Shown: piece after piece, positions 44,749 to 53,428 of the stretch
Layout of the letters: each line of letters opens with the position of its first letter
Position numbering within the stretch: the stretch's first letter is position 1
Assembly: GCA_039984715.1 (NCBI GenBank)
Contig: JBDWUA010000003.1
Location: forward strand, 1 to 59,989
Source of the DNA: JABSSA01 sp039984715
Lineage (GTDB): Bacteria > Pseudomonadota > Alphaproteobacteria > Rhodobacterales > Rhodobacteraceae
Direction of reading: 5' to 3'
Length of the DNA: 59,989 nt
Position numbers and translations under genes: made by a program
The notes under the pieces: model-generated
Database searches by the model: none
What the model saw: only the letters and a program-made list of their open reading frames with translations
Told to the model about the DNA's origin: nothing

Positions 44749-45269
44749 CAGTTAAATTCCTCGCGCGTGGGACATTCTTCGCCAACGATGGTCCCGTCAT
44801 AGGCTTTTTCGCCGCAATCATTCAGTTCGTGCCAGACATAGCCGCGTCCATCATCTGTGATCACGACAATCCTATCCACTCCAAAAGCTACATTCTTTTG
44901 TCCAAGGAACGGCAACGCGGTCCCTGCGGCCAGTTCGGCGGCAATCGCTTTGGCGTCGAAGCAATCAAACCAACCCGGCGCATTGCGCGGGACAACGTTA
45001 TCAAGCCCGACAAATGTTTCTGTCAGCAAAGGAAGAGACATGTCCGTCTGAAAACAAGCGCGATAGCGAATGGGGGAACTGTCCGCGTCAATTGCGTCGA
45101 ATTCACTGAACCCAATCGGTTCCGGCTGCTCAGACACAACAGAGACCAAAGTCAGCTCTTCAGGCGCGGACACCTCTGTGTAAAAGCCGTATACCTGCAA
45201 GTAATACAAACTTGCGCCAGCGATGGCTGCAGAAAACAAGATAATTATCCCCAGTGCTTTGCCGTTCAT
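44748..45269 (-). CDS. DUF6446 single-pass membrane protein
   Basis: A 173-residue protein with one N-terminal helix (ALGIIILFSAAIAGASLYYLQVYG) and a periplasmic domain with three Cys (RACFQ, FDCFD, EECPT; a fourth in NDCGE). From memory this DUF is regularly found between glyQ and glyS in Rhodobacteraceae. Its role is unknown; the position between the two synthetase subunits, with a 1-base overlap to glyS and a 4-base overlap to glyQ, suggests selection to keep it. No link to tRNA charging is apparent from the sequence. Confidence 0.8.
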   Translation of the reverse strand: MNGKALGIIILFSAAIAGASLYYLQVYGFYTEVSAPEELTLVSVVSEQPEPIGFSEFDAIDADSSPIRYRACFQTDMSLPLLTETFVGLDNVVPRNAPGWFDCFDAKAIAAELAAGTALPFLGQKNVAFGVDRIVVITDDGRGYVWHELNDCGEKAYDGTIVGEECPTREEFN

Positions 45270-46201
45270 GTGGCCGGTACCCAGCCACCTGCATCCGTCT
45301 GGATGAAGGCATCAGCGCATTTCTTGGCCAATGTGCGCACGCGACCGATATAGGCTTGGCGTTCTGTGACCGAAATCACGCCGCGCGCATCGAGCAAATT
45401 AAAGATGTGGCTGGCTTTGATGCATTGATCATAGGCGGGATGAACCATCACAATGCGCTTTCCTGTTTTAGGATCATCATAATCCTGCGACAGGATCAGT
45501 TCGCATTCTGCTTCTGCTTCGACGAAGTGGCGCAACAAGACGTCAGTATTGGCCACATCAAAGTTCCAACGCGCGTATTCTTGTTCGGTTTGTTTGAACA
45601 CGTCGCCATAGCTTAGCGCGATAGGCGTTTGTGGATCGTTGAACGGCATATCCATGACATGATCGACGCCCAAAACATACATCGCCAAACGCTCAAGTCC
45701 GTAGGTCAATTCACCCGAAACTGGCGTGCAATCATGTCCGCCTACTTGTTGGAAATAGGTGAATTGCGACACTTCCATGCCATCGCACCAGACTTCCCAT
45801 CCCAGTCCCCAAGCGCCCAGTGTTGGGCTTTCCCAGTCGTCTTCAACAAAGCGGATGTCGTGCATATCCATGTTGATGCCAATGGCCTGAAGCGACCCAA
45901 GGTACAATTCTTGCAGTTCCGGGGGCGATGGTTTGATCAACACTTGGTATTGGTAATAATGCTGCAAACGGTTTGGGTTTTCGCCATACCGACCATCCGT
46001 CGGACGGCGGGACGGTTGAACATAGGCCGCGGCCCAATGGCGATCGCCCAATGCGCGCAATGTCGTTGCCGGGTGAAACGTCCCCGCGCCCACTTCCATA
46101 TCGTAGGGTTGCAGAATCGCGCAGCCTTTCGCGGCCCAGTAGTTCTGAAGCCTCAGGATAATCTCCTGAAAGGATTTAGGTTGTGTCACAGGTTCAGACA
46201 T
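45266..46201 (-). CDS. glyQ: Glycyl-tRNA synthetase alpha subunit
   Basis: 311 residues, the catalytic subunit that binds glycine and ATP. It starts SFQEIILRLQNYWAAKGCAILQPYDMEVGAGT, has PSRRPTDGRYGENPNRLQHYYQYQVLIKPSP, and WEVWCDGMEVSQFTYFQQVGG, all diagnostic. The stop overlaps the DUF6446 ATG. ATG 46201 is preceded by GAAAGGGGTCCAA. Confidence 0.98.
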   Translation of the reverse strand: MSEPVTQPKSFQEIILRLQNYWAAKGCAILQPYDMEVGAGTFHPATTLRALGDRHWAAAYVQPSRRPTDGRYGENPNRLQHYYQYQVLIKPSPPELQELYLGSLQAIGINMDMHDIRFVEDDWESPTLGAWGLGWEVWCDGMEVSQFTYFQQVGGHDCTPVSGELTYGLERLAMYVLGVDHVMDMPFNDPQTPIALSYGDVFKQTEQEYARWNFDVANTDVLLRHFVEAEAECELILSQDYDDPKTGKRIVMVHPAYDQCIKASHIFNLLDARGVISVTERQAYIGRVRTLAKKCADAFIQTDAGGWVPAT

Positions 46202-46357
46202 TTGGACCCCTTTCGATGCGAGCCCTACCTATGCGCAGGTCATCACAGCGTCAATTGGAACAAAGGAATCAAAAGTCAGGTAATAGCCCATTTTAATCCG
46301 GCGTTTTCTTGCTTATTGTCTGGCAGGGTAAGAAAACGCTTCGAGGGTCCCGGCGGT

Positions 46358-48148
46358 ATGCTTAAACGGTTTTGGTTGATAGTTGTCATGTGCAGCCTTT
46401 GGGTCGGGTCGGCGCAAGCCCAAAACGAGGTCGTGTTTATCCAGGTTGAGGCCAAACGCAACCTTGCCGAAGCACTGGAAGCAGCCAAGAAATATTCAAG
46501 CACCATTGCAGACGTTAACGGGTTTCGACTTGGGCGTGGATGGTACGCGTTGACGCTTGGACCGTATCGACGCGACGATGCTGTGCGTGTTCTTGAGGTG
46601 TATCAAGCCGAGAATGTTATTCCGCGAGACAGCTTCATCACGCAGACGTCGATATTTGGTCAGCAGTTTTGGCCCGTGGGCGCGAATATTTTAGGGCGCG
46701 GCGCTTTGCCGATTCCAAATGCGGCTGCACGCGACGATGGACCTGACGTTAGTGTCGTCCAAACCCCGACGACACCGGCGCCGGAACCTGAACCAGAGCC
46801 AACAGTAACCACTCCTATCCAGATTATCGACGAAACCCCACGCGAAGCCCGCGCAAGCGAAAGACAGTTAAACGGCAATCAGCGACGCGAGCTGCAAATA
46901 GCGCTTCGATGGGCGGGTGTTTACGACAACACCATTGATGGCCTTTTTGGCGCTGGCACCCGTCGGTCTATGTCCGCTTGGCAAGAGCAAAACGGATACG
47001 AAGCGACTGGTATTCTGACCACTTTGCAGCGCAACGATCTGATCTCGCAGTATAATGCGGTTTTGGAAGAACTGGGTTTGCAACTTGTGCGTGACGACAC
47101 AGCAGGCATTGAAATTGAAATGCCTTTGAATGTCGTTGGTTTTAAAACCCACATCGCACCGTTTGGCCAATACCCTTCCAAAGCCGGTGGTCCAGAAAAC
47201 GTTATCCTGATTTCCCAAGCCGGAGATCAGACCACCCTATTTGGGCTTTATGACATCCTACAGACATTGGATATTGTTCCGGCCAACGGCCCGCGCAAGC
47301 GCAGCGAAACGTCGTTTTCGATCACCGGACGAAGCGATGAAATTGTGACTGAAGTGCGCGCATCCTTAAGCGCTGGAGAAATCAAAGGGTTCATCCTGGT
47401 TTGGCCTTTGAATGACGAACCACGGCGCAAACGTCTTCTGGCCGAAATGGAAGCCAGTTTCCAACGGACCGCCGGTGTTTTGCCAGCGGATGCGGGTTTG
47501 GACGAAGCGCAATCAATTGACCTTGTATCTGGCCTAGACGTGCGCAAACCGCGCGTGTCCCGATCTGGTTTCTTTGTGGATGAAGCCGGAAGCGTCGTCA
47601 CAACATCCGAAGTCATTCAAAGTTGTTCGCGCCTGACATTGGATACGGAAACAGAAGCCGAGATTGCAGCGCTTGATACGGAAAAAGGCATTGCCATCCT
47701 GCGCCCGAAACAGGGATTGGCCCCGATTGGGTTCGGCCGTTTCAGTACTCAGGTCCCGCGTCTACAATCCGAAATTGCAGTGGCCGGTTACAGTTTCGAA
47801 GGCATTCTGGGCGCACCCAGCATGACGTTTGGTACATTGATCGACTTACGCGGATTGCGCGGCGAGGCCGAGCTTAGTCGGCTTGCACTGGGTGTATTGC
47901 CCGGCGACGCAGGTGGTCCAGTTCTGGATACAACGGGTGGTGTGTTGGGCATGTTATTGCCACGCGCATCAGACGGGCGCGCCCTGCCCGATGAAGTCAA
48001 TTTTGCCATAAACAGCGACGCAATTGAACGTTTGCTGAACGAAGCAAACGTGACCGGTGCAACGAACGACGACAGCACGCTTGTTGATCCGGTGGACTTG
48101 ACCGAAACGGCGCAGAACATGACCGTTCTTGTCAGCTGCTGGGACTAA
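46358..48148 (+). CDS. Secreted SPOR/peptidoglycan-binding protein with inactive trypsin-like domain
   Basis: 596 residues: signal peptide (1-21, ending SAQA); a SPOR-like segment (about 25-90); a Pro/Glu linker (about 130-170); a peptidoglycan-binding-1 domain (about 174-230, with GLFGAGTRRSMSAWQEQNG); and a trypsin-like fold (about 398-565). In that fold the catalytic triad is lost: His of the T-N-x-H-V motif is Glu418 (VVTTSEVI), the Asp of the N-D-L-A-L motif is Gly444 (DTEKGIAIL), and the Ser of GxSGGP is Ala518 (GDAGGP). So it should be a non-catalytic binding scaffold in the periplasm (inference). ATG 46358 is chosen because the frame upstream has no signal peptide and is antisense to glyQ. 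Confidence 0.82.
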   Translation: MLKRFWLIVVMCSLWVGSAQAQNEVVFIQVEAKRNLAEALEAAKKYSSTIADVNGFRLGRGWYALTLGPYRRDDAVRVLEVYQAENVIPRDSFITQTSIFGQQFWPVGANILGRGALPIPNAAARDDGPDVSVVQTPTTPAPEPEPEPTVTTPIQIIDETPREARASERQLNGNQRRELQIALRWAGVYDNTIDGLFGAGTRRSMSAWQEQNGYEATGILTTLQRNDLISQYNAVLEELGLQLVRDDTAGIEIEMPLNVVGFKTHIAPFGQYPSKAGGPENVILISQAGDQTTLFGLYDILQTLDIVPANGPRKRSETSFSITGRSDEIVTEVRASLSAGEIKGFILVWPLNDEPRRKRLLAEMEASFQRTAGVLPADAGLDEAQSIDLVSGLDVRKPRVSRSGFFVDEAGSVVTTSEVIQSCSRLTLDTETEAEIAALDTEKGIAILRPKQGLAPIGFGRFSTQVPRLQSEIAVAGYSFEGILGAPSMTFGTLIDLRGLRGEAELSRLALGVLPGDAGGPVLDTTGGVLGMLLPRASDGRALPDEVNFAINSDAIERLLNEANVTGATNDDSTLVDPVDLTETAQNMTVLVSCWD

Positions 48149-48154
48149 CGCGGA

Positions 48155-49756
48155 TCAGCTTTGTTCGATGTCGGATGTGACGTGGATCAAAGTTGGACCA
48201 TCAGCATCGAAGGCATTTCTAACCGCGTCTTGCATCTGAGAAAGTGTTTTGGGACGTGCCCAATAGGCACCAAAGGCATCCGCTAATTTGATGAAATCAG
48301 GATTGCGCTGATGAACAGCATTTGGCGCGATTTGTGCACGAACCATGCTGTCTTCAATCTCGCCCAATTTTCCGTTGTCCCACAGGAAAATCGGAATCGG
48401 TAACTTCAGCTCGACGGCAACGGCCAATTCTTGCACCGTGTATTGAAACCCATAATCCCCGATAATAGCCATCGTTAGCAGACCATTGCGTGCCATAGCG
48501 CCGCCAATCGCTGCGGGTGTCGCGTATCCCAATGTGCCAAAACCAGATGGGTGGTGCCAATGACCGGGTTTGTCCATGTCCCAAACTTCTTTGGCGGTAT
48601 AAGCAAACTGCGTCATATCAGAATAAATCATGGTGCCGTCCGGCAGACAGTCACGCAGCGCGTCACATACCGGGACAATACCCGGACGTTCCGCGATCAT
48701 TTCCGCACGCCAATGGGCGCGTTGGTCTGCGACTTCTGAAAGGCTCCACCCTTTAGCCGGTACATGGCCGTCCAGCAGTCCCACCAAGCTTGCCAAAGCA
48801 TCAGCTGACCGAGCTTTGATTTGGATGCCTGCGCGCTGTCGATCCCCCAGAACTACAGGATCAATATCCACGCGGATCAGAACCGCCTTGTGACCCAGAT
48901 GCGCCCGCCACAGATCAACGTCGGCCAGTTCGGTTCCCATTGCTATGACAACATCCGCTGAACCAATGACGTCTGCGCTGCTTGGTCGGGCAAGGCTTGA
49001 TCCAAAGTTCAAAGGATAATCGCCGACAAGGCCGCGGCCTGCATAGGTTGTGAATGTGGCGGCCCCCGTTGCCTCTGCAACGCTGCGCGCAAACGCGGTT
49101 CTGACACCACCGCCAAAGACAAACAAGGGGCGTTGCGCCCCAGTAAGATGTGATAAAAGAACCTCGGCGGCAGCGTTGTCGTCACAGCGAAGTGGTTCAA
49201 TGTCTGCGCGCGATGGAGCAGCAGCCGCTTGGCTTTCAAGCAATTGAATCGGCACGCTAATGGATTTGCTACGTGGACGATTTGTTTCGAATTCCAACAA
49301 TGCGCGATCAATCAACGCATAGGCGGCATCGACGCTGCGCGCCTCTTCGGCCCAATCGCAAACCGTTTCTGCGGCCGCACTTTGGTCTTTCATTTGGTGT
49401 AATTGCCCCTTGGTCGCTGCGGTTTCATCAAGGCAACTTGAAATAACCAGCAGAGGCACCGAATCCGAATAGGCCTGCCCCATCGGCGTCATGATATTGC
49501 ACAGACCCGGCCCGGATATCACATAGGCAACACCCGGCTTTCCGCTTGCGCGTGCATAGCCATCAGCCATAAAACCAGCGCCCTGTTCATGACGCGCCAG
49601 AACATGGGTAATCCCGGCCTCTTCTATCCCGCGATACATTTCCTGATTGTGCACCCCCGGTATGCCAAAAATCACATCGACGCCGCGATCTTTCAGCATA
49701 TGTGAAATCTGCGCCCCAAGGGGACGGCTAGGCGCGAAGGCGCTGTCTTTTGACAT
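48155..49756 (-). CDS. aruI: Thiamine-diphosphate decarboxylase, AruI-like
   Basis: 533 residues with the three-domain acetolactate synthase fold. The N-terminal Glu of the TPP site lies in LARHEQGAGFMADGYARASGKPG, the middle domain binds cofactor loosely, and the C-terminal TPP motif is IIGDYGFQYTVQELAVAVELKLPI. From memory the sequence best matches 5-guanidino-2-oxopentanoate decarboxylase (arginine transaminase pathway); a related benzoylformate- or sulfopyruvate-type decarboxylase cannot be excluded. No aruH is adjacent. One base beyond its start lies the trkH stop, so it is downstream of trkH on the same strand. Confidence 0.75.
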   Translation of the reverse strand: MSKDSAFAPSRPLGAQISHMLKDRGVDVIFGIPGVHNQEMYRGIEEAGITHVLARHEQGAGFMADGYARASGKPGVAYVISGPGLCNIMTPMGQAYSDSVPLLVISSCLDETAATKGQLHQMKDQSAAAETVCDWAEEARSVDAAYALIDRALLEFETNRPRSKSISVPIQLLESQAAAAPSRADIEPLRCDDNAAAEVLLSHLTGAQRPLFVFGGGVRTAFARSVAEATGAATFTTYAGRGLVGDYPLNFGSSLARPSSADVIGSADVVIAMGTELADVDLWRAHLGHKAVLIRVDIDPVVLGDRQRAGIQIKARSADALASLVGLLDGHVPAKGWSLSEVADQRAHWRAEMIAERPGIVPVCDALRDCLPDGTMIYSDMTQFAYTAKEVWDMDKPGHWHHPSGFGTLGYATPAAIGGAMARNGLLTMAIIGDYGFQYTVQELAVAVELKLPIPIFLWDNGKLGEIEDSMVRAQIAPNAVHQRNPDFIKLADAFGAYWARPKTLSQMQDAVRNAFDADGPTLIHVTSDIEQS

Positions 49757-51205
49757 TTAGGCTCTCCAGAAATGAACGGTTAGAATGGCGTACACGGCCA
49801 AAAGTTCGAGCCGGCCAACCAGCATGGCAGTCGACAATAGCCACTTGGCCGTATCGTTAAGGTTGCCAAAGTTACCGGCCGGACCAATCTCATCCCCCAA
49901 TCCGGGGCCGATATTGGCCAATGCGGCCGCCGCACCGGAAATTGACGTAACGAAATCAAGTCCCGTCAACCCAAGACCGACAGACAAAACGCCCAAAGTC
50001 ACGATGAAAAACATGAAAAAAGACATCACCGAGCTTAGCACGTCGTCGCCGACAGCCCGACCGGCATAGCGCGGCACAAAAACACCATGCGGGCTGCGGA
50101 TTTTTTGAAGCTGTGCACGAATGGATGCGAAAAGAAGCTGATACCGAAAAATCTTGACCGAACAGGCCGTTGACCCGGCGCAACCACCAATCAAGCCGAC
50201 AAAAAACAGGCTCGCTACGGCGAAACTGCCCCACTTCATGTAATCGTCGCTGGCATATCCAGTGCCTGTCAGCAAGGACACCGAATTAAACAACGATTTG
50301 CGGAACGCCTCCTCGCCCACATTTTCCGTGGCCAATAGGTTCCATGACGTCATCACGCATACAATCACCAAAGCGGTTCCAAAGAACGCGCGGATTTGGC
50401 TGTCTTTGAACAAGGGTTTTGCTGATCCGGCGCTAAGTTGAACAAAGCGCACAAAAGGCAAAGCGGCCAGCAGCATGAACAACGTGGCTACATATTCCGG
50501 CGCACCGGGAAAGGCCGCGAATGATTGATCACTGGTGGCAAAACCGCCAGTCGCAATTGTCGTCATCGCATGAACGGATGCGTCAAAGACGTCCATGCCG
50601 GCACCAATATAGCAAAGCGTACAAACCAATGTGAGCCCGATATAGATCACAGAAATTCGGCTGGAAATTTCGGTTGCACGAGGCAGGATTTTCCCAAATG
50701 TATCAAAGCCTTCGGAGCGGAAGATTTGCATACCACCCACGCGCAACTCAGGCAGGAATACCATTGCGACAACAATGATACCAATCCCACCAAGCCATTG
50801 CAGAATGGCGCGCCACAACAACAACCCTTTGGGCAAGTCTTGAAGACCTGAAAATACTGTGGACCCAGTTGTCGTCAGGCCGGACATTGCTTCGAAAAAT
50901 GCATCGACAAAACGTGCGTCCGTTTCGCCCAGCATAAACGGGATAGCGCCAAAAATCGGCAAGGCGACCCAAACCCCTGTGGTCAACAAAAAGGTCTGTT
51001 GGATCGTTAAACCTTCGCGCACGCCATTGGCGCAGCTGAGGGCGATCAACCCGCCGGTCAGGCTTGTTATCAGAGCGGATTCAAGAAAAACATGCCAATG
51101 CCCGAGCCCTTCGACGAGGTCGACAAGCATGGGTAATATCATGGAAACGCCGAGGACGGCGACCAGTAGGCCAATCACATATCCGACAGGGCGCAGATCC
51201 AACAT
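49757..51205 (-). CDS. trkH: Trk-type potassium uptake protein TrkH
   Basis: 482 residues, about ten membrane helices in the four-repeat MPM fold. Filter-loop sequences are visible: AMSGLTTTGSTVF (first), TTIATGGFATSDQSF (second), LLTGTGYASDD (third) and AALANIGPGLG (fourth). It imports potassium with a TrkA-type regulator that is not in this window. Near its stop it directly abuts the AruI-like start. ATG 51205 has GATCCAAC... upstream without a clear site. Confidence 0.93.
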   Translation of the reverse strand: MLDLRPVGYVIGLLVAVLGVSMILPMLVDLVEGLGHWHVFLESALITSLTGGLIALSCANGVREGLTIQQTFLLTTGVWVALPIFGAIPFMLGETDARFVDAFFEAMSGLTTTGSTVFSGLQDLPKGLLLWRAILQWLGGIGIIVVAMVFLPELRVGGMQIFRSEGFDTFGKILPRATEISSRISVIYIGLTLVCTLCYIGAGMDVFDASVHAMTTIATGGFATSDQSFAAFPGAPEYVATLFMLLAALPFVRFVQLSAGSAKPLFKDSQIRAFFGTALVIVCVMTSWNLLATENVGEEAFRKSLFNSVSLLTGTGYASDDYMKWGSFAVASLFFVGLIGGCAGSTACSVKIFRYQLLFASIRAQLQKIRSPHGVFVPRYAGRAVGDDVLSSVMSFFMFFIVTLGVLSVGLGLTGLDFVTSISGAAAALANIGPGLGDEIGPAGNFGNLNDTAKWLLSTAMLVGRLELLAVYAILTVHFWRA

Positions 51206-51357
51206 AACTTCGAGGCTTGGCGTCGGATGCAGTCAGTGTCAAGCCGTGACCTTGTGCATCATTGGTAACGTCAGACGTCGAATGTACTGCCAAATCGTAT
51301 CGAGTAACCGATGCAAGCAATAAAACGACGTAATATTCCTATGGGTATAATAAGCGC

Positions 51358-51376
51358 CCGCGCCGTTTTTGCGCGG
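51358..51376 (-). terminator. Possible terminator of the DUF1127 gene
   Basis: On the minus strand CCGCGC-AAAAACG-GCGCGG forms a 6-bp stem and is followed by GCGCTTATTATA, a weak U-rich tail. It lies 56 bases after the DUF1127 stop and before the trkH start. A second small inverted repeat (CTGAC-GTCAG) lies at 51418-51434. Confidence 0.35.
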
Positions 51377-51431
51377 ACCCGTCCCACAAGTAGATGTTTA
51401 AACCGGTCAAAAGCCTAACTGACAGGGCGCG

Positions 51432-51659
51432 TCAGAGGTGCATAAGGTGACGGAAAACGTATGTTGGAATGTCTTCACGTTTCAGGCCCATTGCTTTCAA
51501 TTCCTGATCGCTTTTGGCTTTCAAATCATCAATCTGGCGCAAGCGTTCTTCCATACCGCGCGACGCATACATGGCCTGACCAAGTGCGAAAAACCAATCT
51601 TTGACGGAAGACAGGAATGAGCCGCGAGCGACCTGTGGAGTGTCATTTAAAAAAGTCAT
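51432..51659 (-). CDS. Small DUF1127 protein (75 aa)
   Basis: A short basic protein whose C-terminal half (EERLRQIDDLKAKSDQELKAMGLKREDIPTYVF) is the DUF1127 helical motif, ending with His-rich FRHLMHL. DUF1127 proteins are RNA-binding-like small proteins linked to phosphate/carbon or stress responses in Alphaproteobacteria, but the mechanism varies. A GAGG site precedes ATG 51659. No CcsR-type CCUCCUCCC repeats follow the gene. Confidence 0.85.
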   Translation of the reverse strand: MTFLNDTPQVARGSFLSSVKDWFFALGQAMYASRGMEERLRQIDDLKAKSDQELKAMGLKREDIPTYVFRHLMHL

Positions 51660-51770
51660 CGGAAACCTCGTTCAAGTTACTTTGGTTTCCTCCCTTGATC
51701 CAAACATAAAGGCTGACCCAGTCTAAGACCAATGCCAATCCTGCAATCCTGCCTAGACTCTGATGCAACG

Positions 51771-52199
51771 CTAATACGGTAGATCATCCGGCGCGATATC
51801 AACGAAATCAGGCGAAGGTAGAATCATCAAGCGCCGTGCCTTTATCGTTGTATTTCCGGCATGCGCGGCCTTCAAAACGCGATGCATGCCATCCATCACA
51901 CGGCTGTTCGGACACAGAATGATCGGCCATTGCAAATCTGCCAACTCGATCAATCGCAAATGATCCAAAATCGCGCGACCTGTCGGTTCTGGGCCGGATC
52001 CGTCGAACCAATAGGGTTCATCGATTTCGGAAATTTGTGACAGCGATACATCCACAATCGGCAACCCAGCCGCAAGGTCGATCAGCTTACGCACATCCCA
52101 AATATGCGTGTGCCCATCGATCTTACGGAAATGGTATTGCGGACGAATGCCCAAAGACGCTGGCGCAGAGCGTTGCCCTGCGCCGCTTTTGTTATCCAA
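51771..52199 (-). CDS. ParB-like domain protein (about 142 aa), start uncertain
   Basis: The product has a ParB/sulfiredoxin-type core: LPIVDVSLSQI, then WPIILCPNSRVMDGMHRVLKAAHAGNTTIKARRL, the dG-x-HR-x-x-A motif of ParB_N domains. There is no helix-turn-helix, so it is not a chromosome-partition ParB; some such proteins act as nucleases or CTPases (family knowledge), here unknown. No ATG is available: candidate starts are TTG 52199, which overlaps the folE2 stop by eight bases, or TTG 52232. It is read behind folE2 on the same strand. Confidence 0.6.
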   Translation of the reverse strand: MDNKSGAGQRSAPASLGIRPQYHFRKIDGHTHIWDVRKLIDLAAGLPIVDVSLSQISEIDEPYWFDGSGPEPTGRAILDHLRLIELADLQWPIILCPNSRVMDGMHRVLKAAHAGNTTIKARRLMILPSPDFVDIAPDDLPY

Positions 52200-53295
52200 C
52201 GTGGAACAGCGTGTTAAACAGTTTGGGATCAAAACTTTCTTGCGCGAAAGTCTTCCCTTCTGTCAAAACAGAAACCGCATCATGGCTGTGCAAGCTTTCC
52301 TGATGGCTGGCGATAATGCGAAAATCTGAAACGCGATGATCTGCCAAAAGTTGAGCACAGAACAATCTGGCCGCATCTTCGACAAAGATTGGATTTGCCG
52401 CGTTGAGTTCAGCAAACGCCTGTTCATCTTCGCGTTTGACCATCACCTGAGTTTCCGTAGGCACCGCAATCCGACAAGAATTGATCAAGTCCTCGAACCA
52501 TAGGCAATCCGCGTCGTTTTCGATCAGCACTGACACACGAGCCACAGATCGTTGTGAATGCGGTGTCGCCAACTGACCACGCGTTGCGCGCGCATGTTCA
52601 CTTAATTCCAACGAACACGGACAGGTCGACGAATAGACGTAATCAAGATGCATGATCTTTTTCCGCACGCCATCCTGTTCCACCAATTCCAGCGCGATAT
52701 CATAGTACTGATACCCGGCTAACCCGGACCGTAAGCTGTCGATTTTAACCGGAAACGAGAACCGCATCTGTATGCGCGCATCAAAGCTTTCTAGGTCGGT
52801 TTTGTAATCGTCTAACGCGGCTTCAATGACTTCGAAACTAAACGTCCGTTCTGCGTGTTTATAGAACGACCGCATGATCCGGCTCATGTTGATGCCTTTT
52901 TTGTCCGCTTCAAGGCTGACGGACCCCGTGACCGATGTTTCGAGGTTCAATTCGCCGTTGTCACGGGTGCGAAAGCGGATCGGCAATCGGAAATTGGAAA
53001 TTCCGACATGTTGAATTTGCTGATTTGCACCGCGGATCAGCGAAGATGGTCCGTTTTGCAAATCAGGTAAGGTTTCCTTGTATTCTGCATCGACGGAAAA
53101 ATCATCGGGATACACACGCGAAAACGTTGGATATTCAACGTTACCTGCGCCCGGAATCAAATTTCTTATCGACGGATCAAGGTCCAAAATCTCAGTTGCA
53201 GAGGCTGATTTAGCCCAACGACGCAGCACTTCTAATGCGGCTTCCGCCTCGTCACGCTCGGGTATTGAAGTCACTTTGGGCGTATGAAAGTTCAT
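52192..53295 (-). CDS. folE2: GTP cyclohydrolase FolE2
   Basis: 367 residues, catalysing the first step of folate and pterin synthesis from GTP. The type IB (FolE2/COG1469) hallmarks are QHVGISNFRLPI, and the metal-site Cys in YSSTCPCSLELSEHARATRGQ. Unlike zinc-dependent FolE, FolE2 can use other metals; it is often induced under zinc limitation. The leader at 53296-53416 has an unusual structure that buries its GGGGGG ribosome site. It follows metZ on the same strand. Confidence 0.95.
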   Translation of the reverse strand: MNFHTPKVTSIPERDEAEAALEVLRRWAKSASATEILDLDPSIRNLIPGAGNVEYPTFSRVYPDDFSVDAEYKETLPDLQNGPSSLIRGANQQIQHVGISNFRLPIRFRTRDNGELNLETSVTGSVSLEADKKGINMSRIMRSFYKHAERTFSFEVIEAALDDYKTDLESFDARIQMRFSFPVKIDSLRSGLAGYQYYDIALELVEQDGVRKKIMHLDYVYSSTCPCSLELSEHARATRGQLATPHSQRSVARVSVLIENDADCLWFEDLINSCRIAVPTETQVMVKREDEQAFAELNAANPIFVEDAARLFCAQLLADHRVSDFRIIASHQESLHSHDAVSVLTEGKTFAQESFDPKLFNTLFHVG

Positions 53296-53298
53296 AGA

Positions 53299-53416
53299 GT
53301 AGCCCCCCTAATTCGTTGTGTTCGCGGATAACATAGTCATAAAGACCGTGTTTTTCCAACCTACCTAACGAATACGTGTTAATTATGTACACAAATCAAA
53401 GGGTACGGGGGGCTAC
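53299..53416 (-). promoter_or_regulatory. Structured leader of folE2 with sequestered ribosome binding site
   Basis: On the minus strand GTAGCCCCCC (53416-53407) is perfectly complementary to GGGGGGCTAC (53308-53299), whose G-run is the folE2 Shine-Dalgarno 3 bases before ATG 53295. Inside, ATTCGTT (53373-53367) pairs with AACGAAT (53317-53311), and GTGT-N9-ACAC marks a third small stem between the outer and inner 5' arms. This yields a three-stem leader of 118 nt with the ribosome site in the closing stem. It is a candidate translational switch. I could not match it to a known riboswitch class by memory. Confidence 0.5.
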
Positions 53417-53428
53417 GTCTAAATCATT

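Noticed and set aside
45629..46357. Upstream extension of the pseudoprotease gene
   Set aside because: It is antisense to glyQ and lacks a signal peptide; ATG 46358 starts a good signal peptide.
53299..53416. Known THF-II riboswitch or Zur box upstream of folE2
   Set aside because: I could not match the conserved THF-II sequence from memory, and no proper Zur palindrome is visible; left as an unassigned leader.
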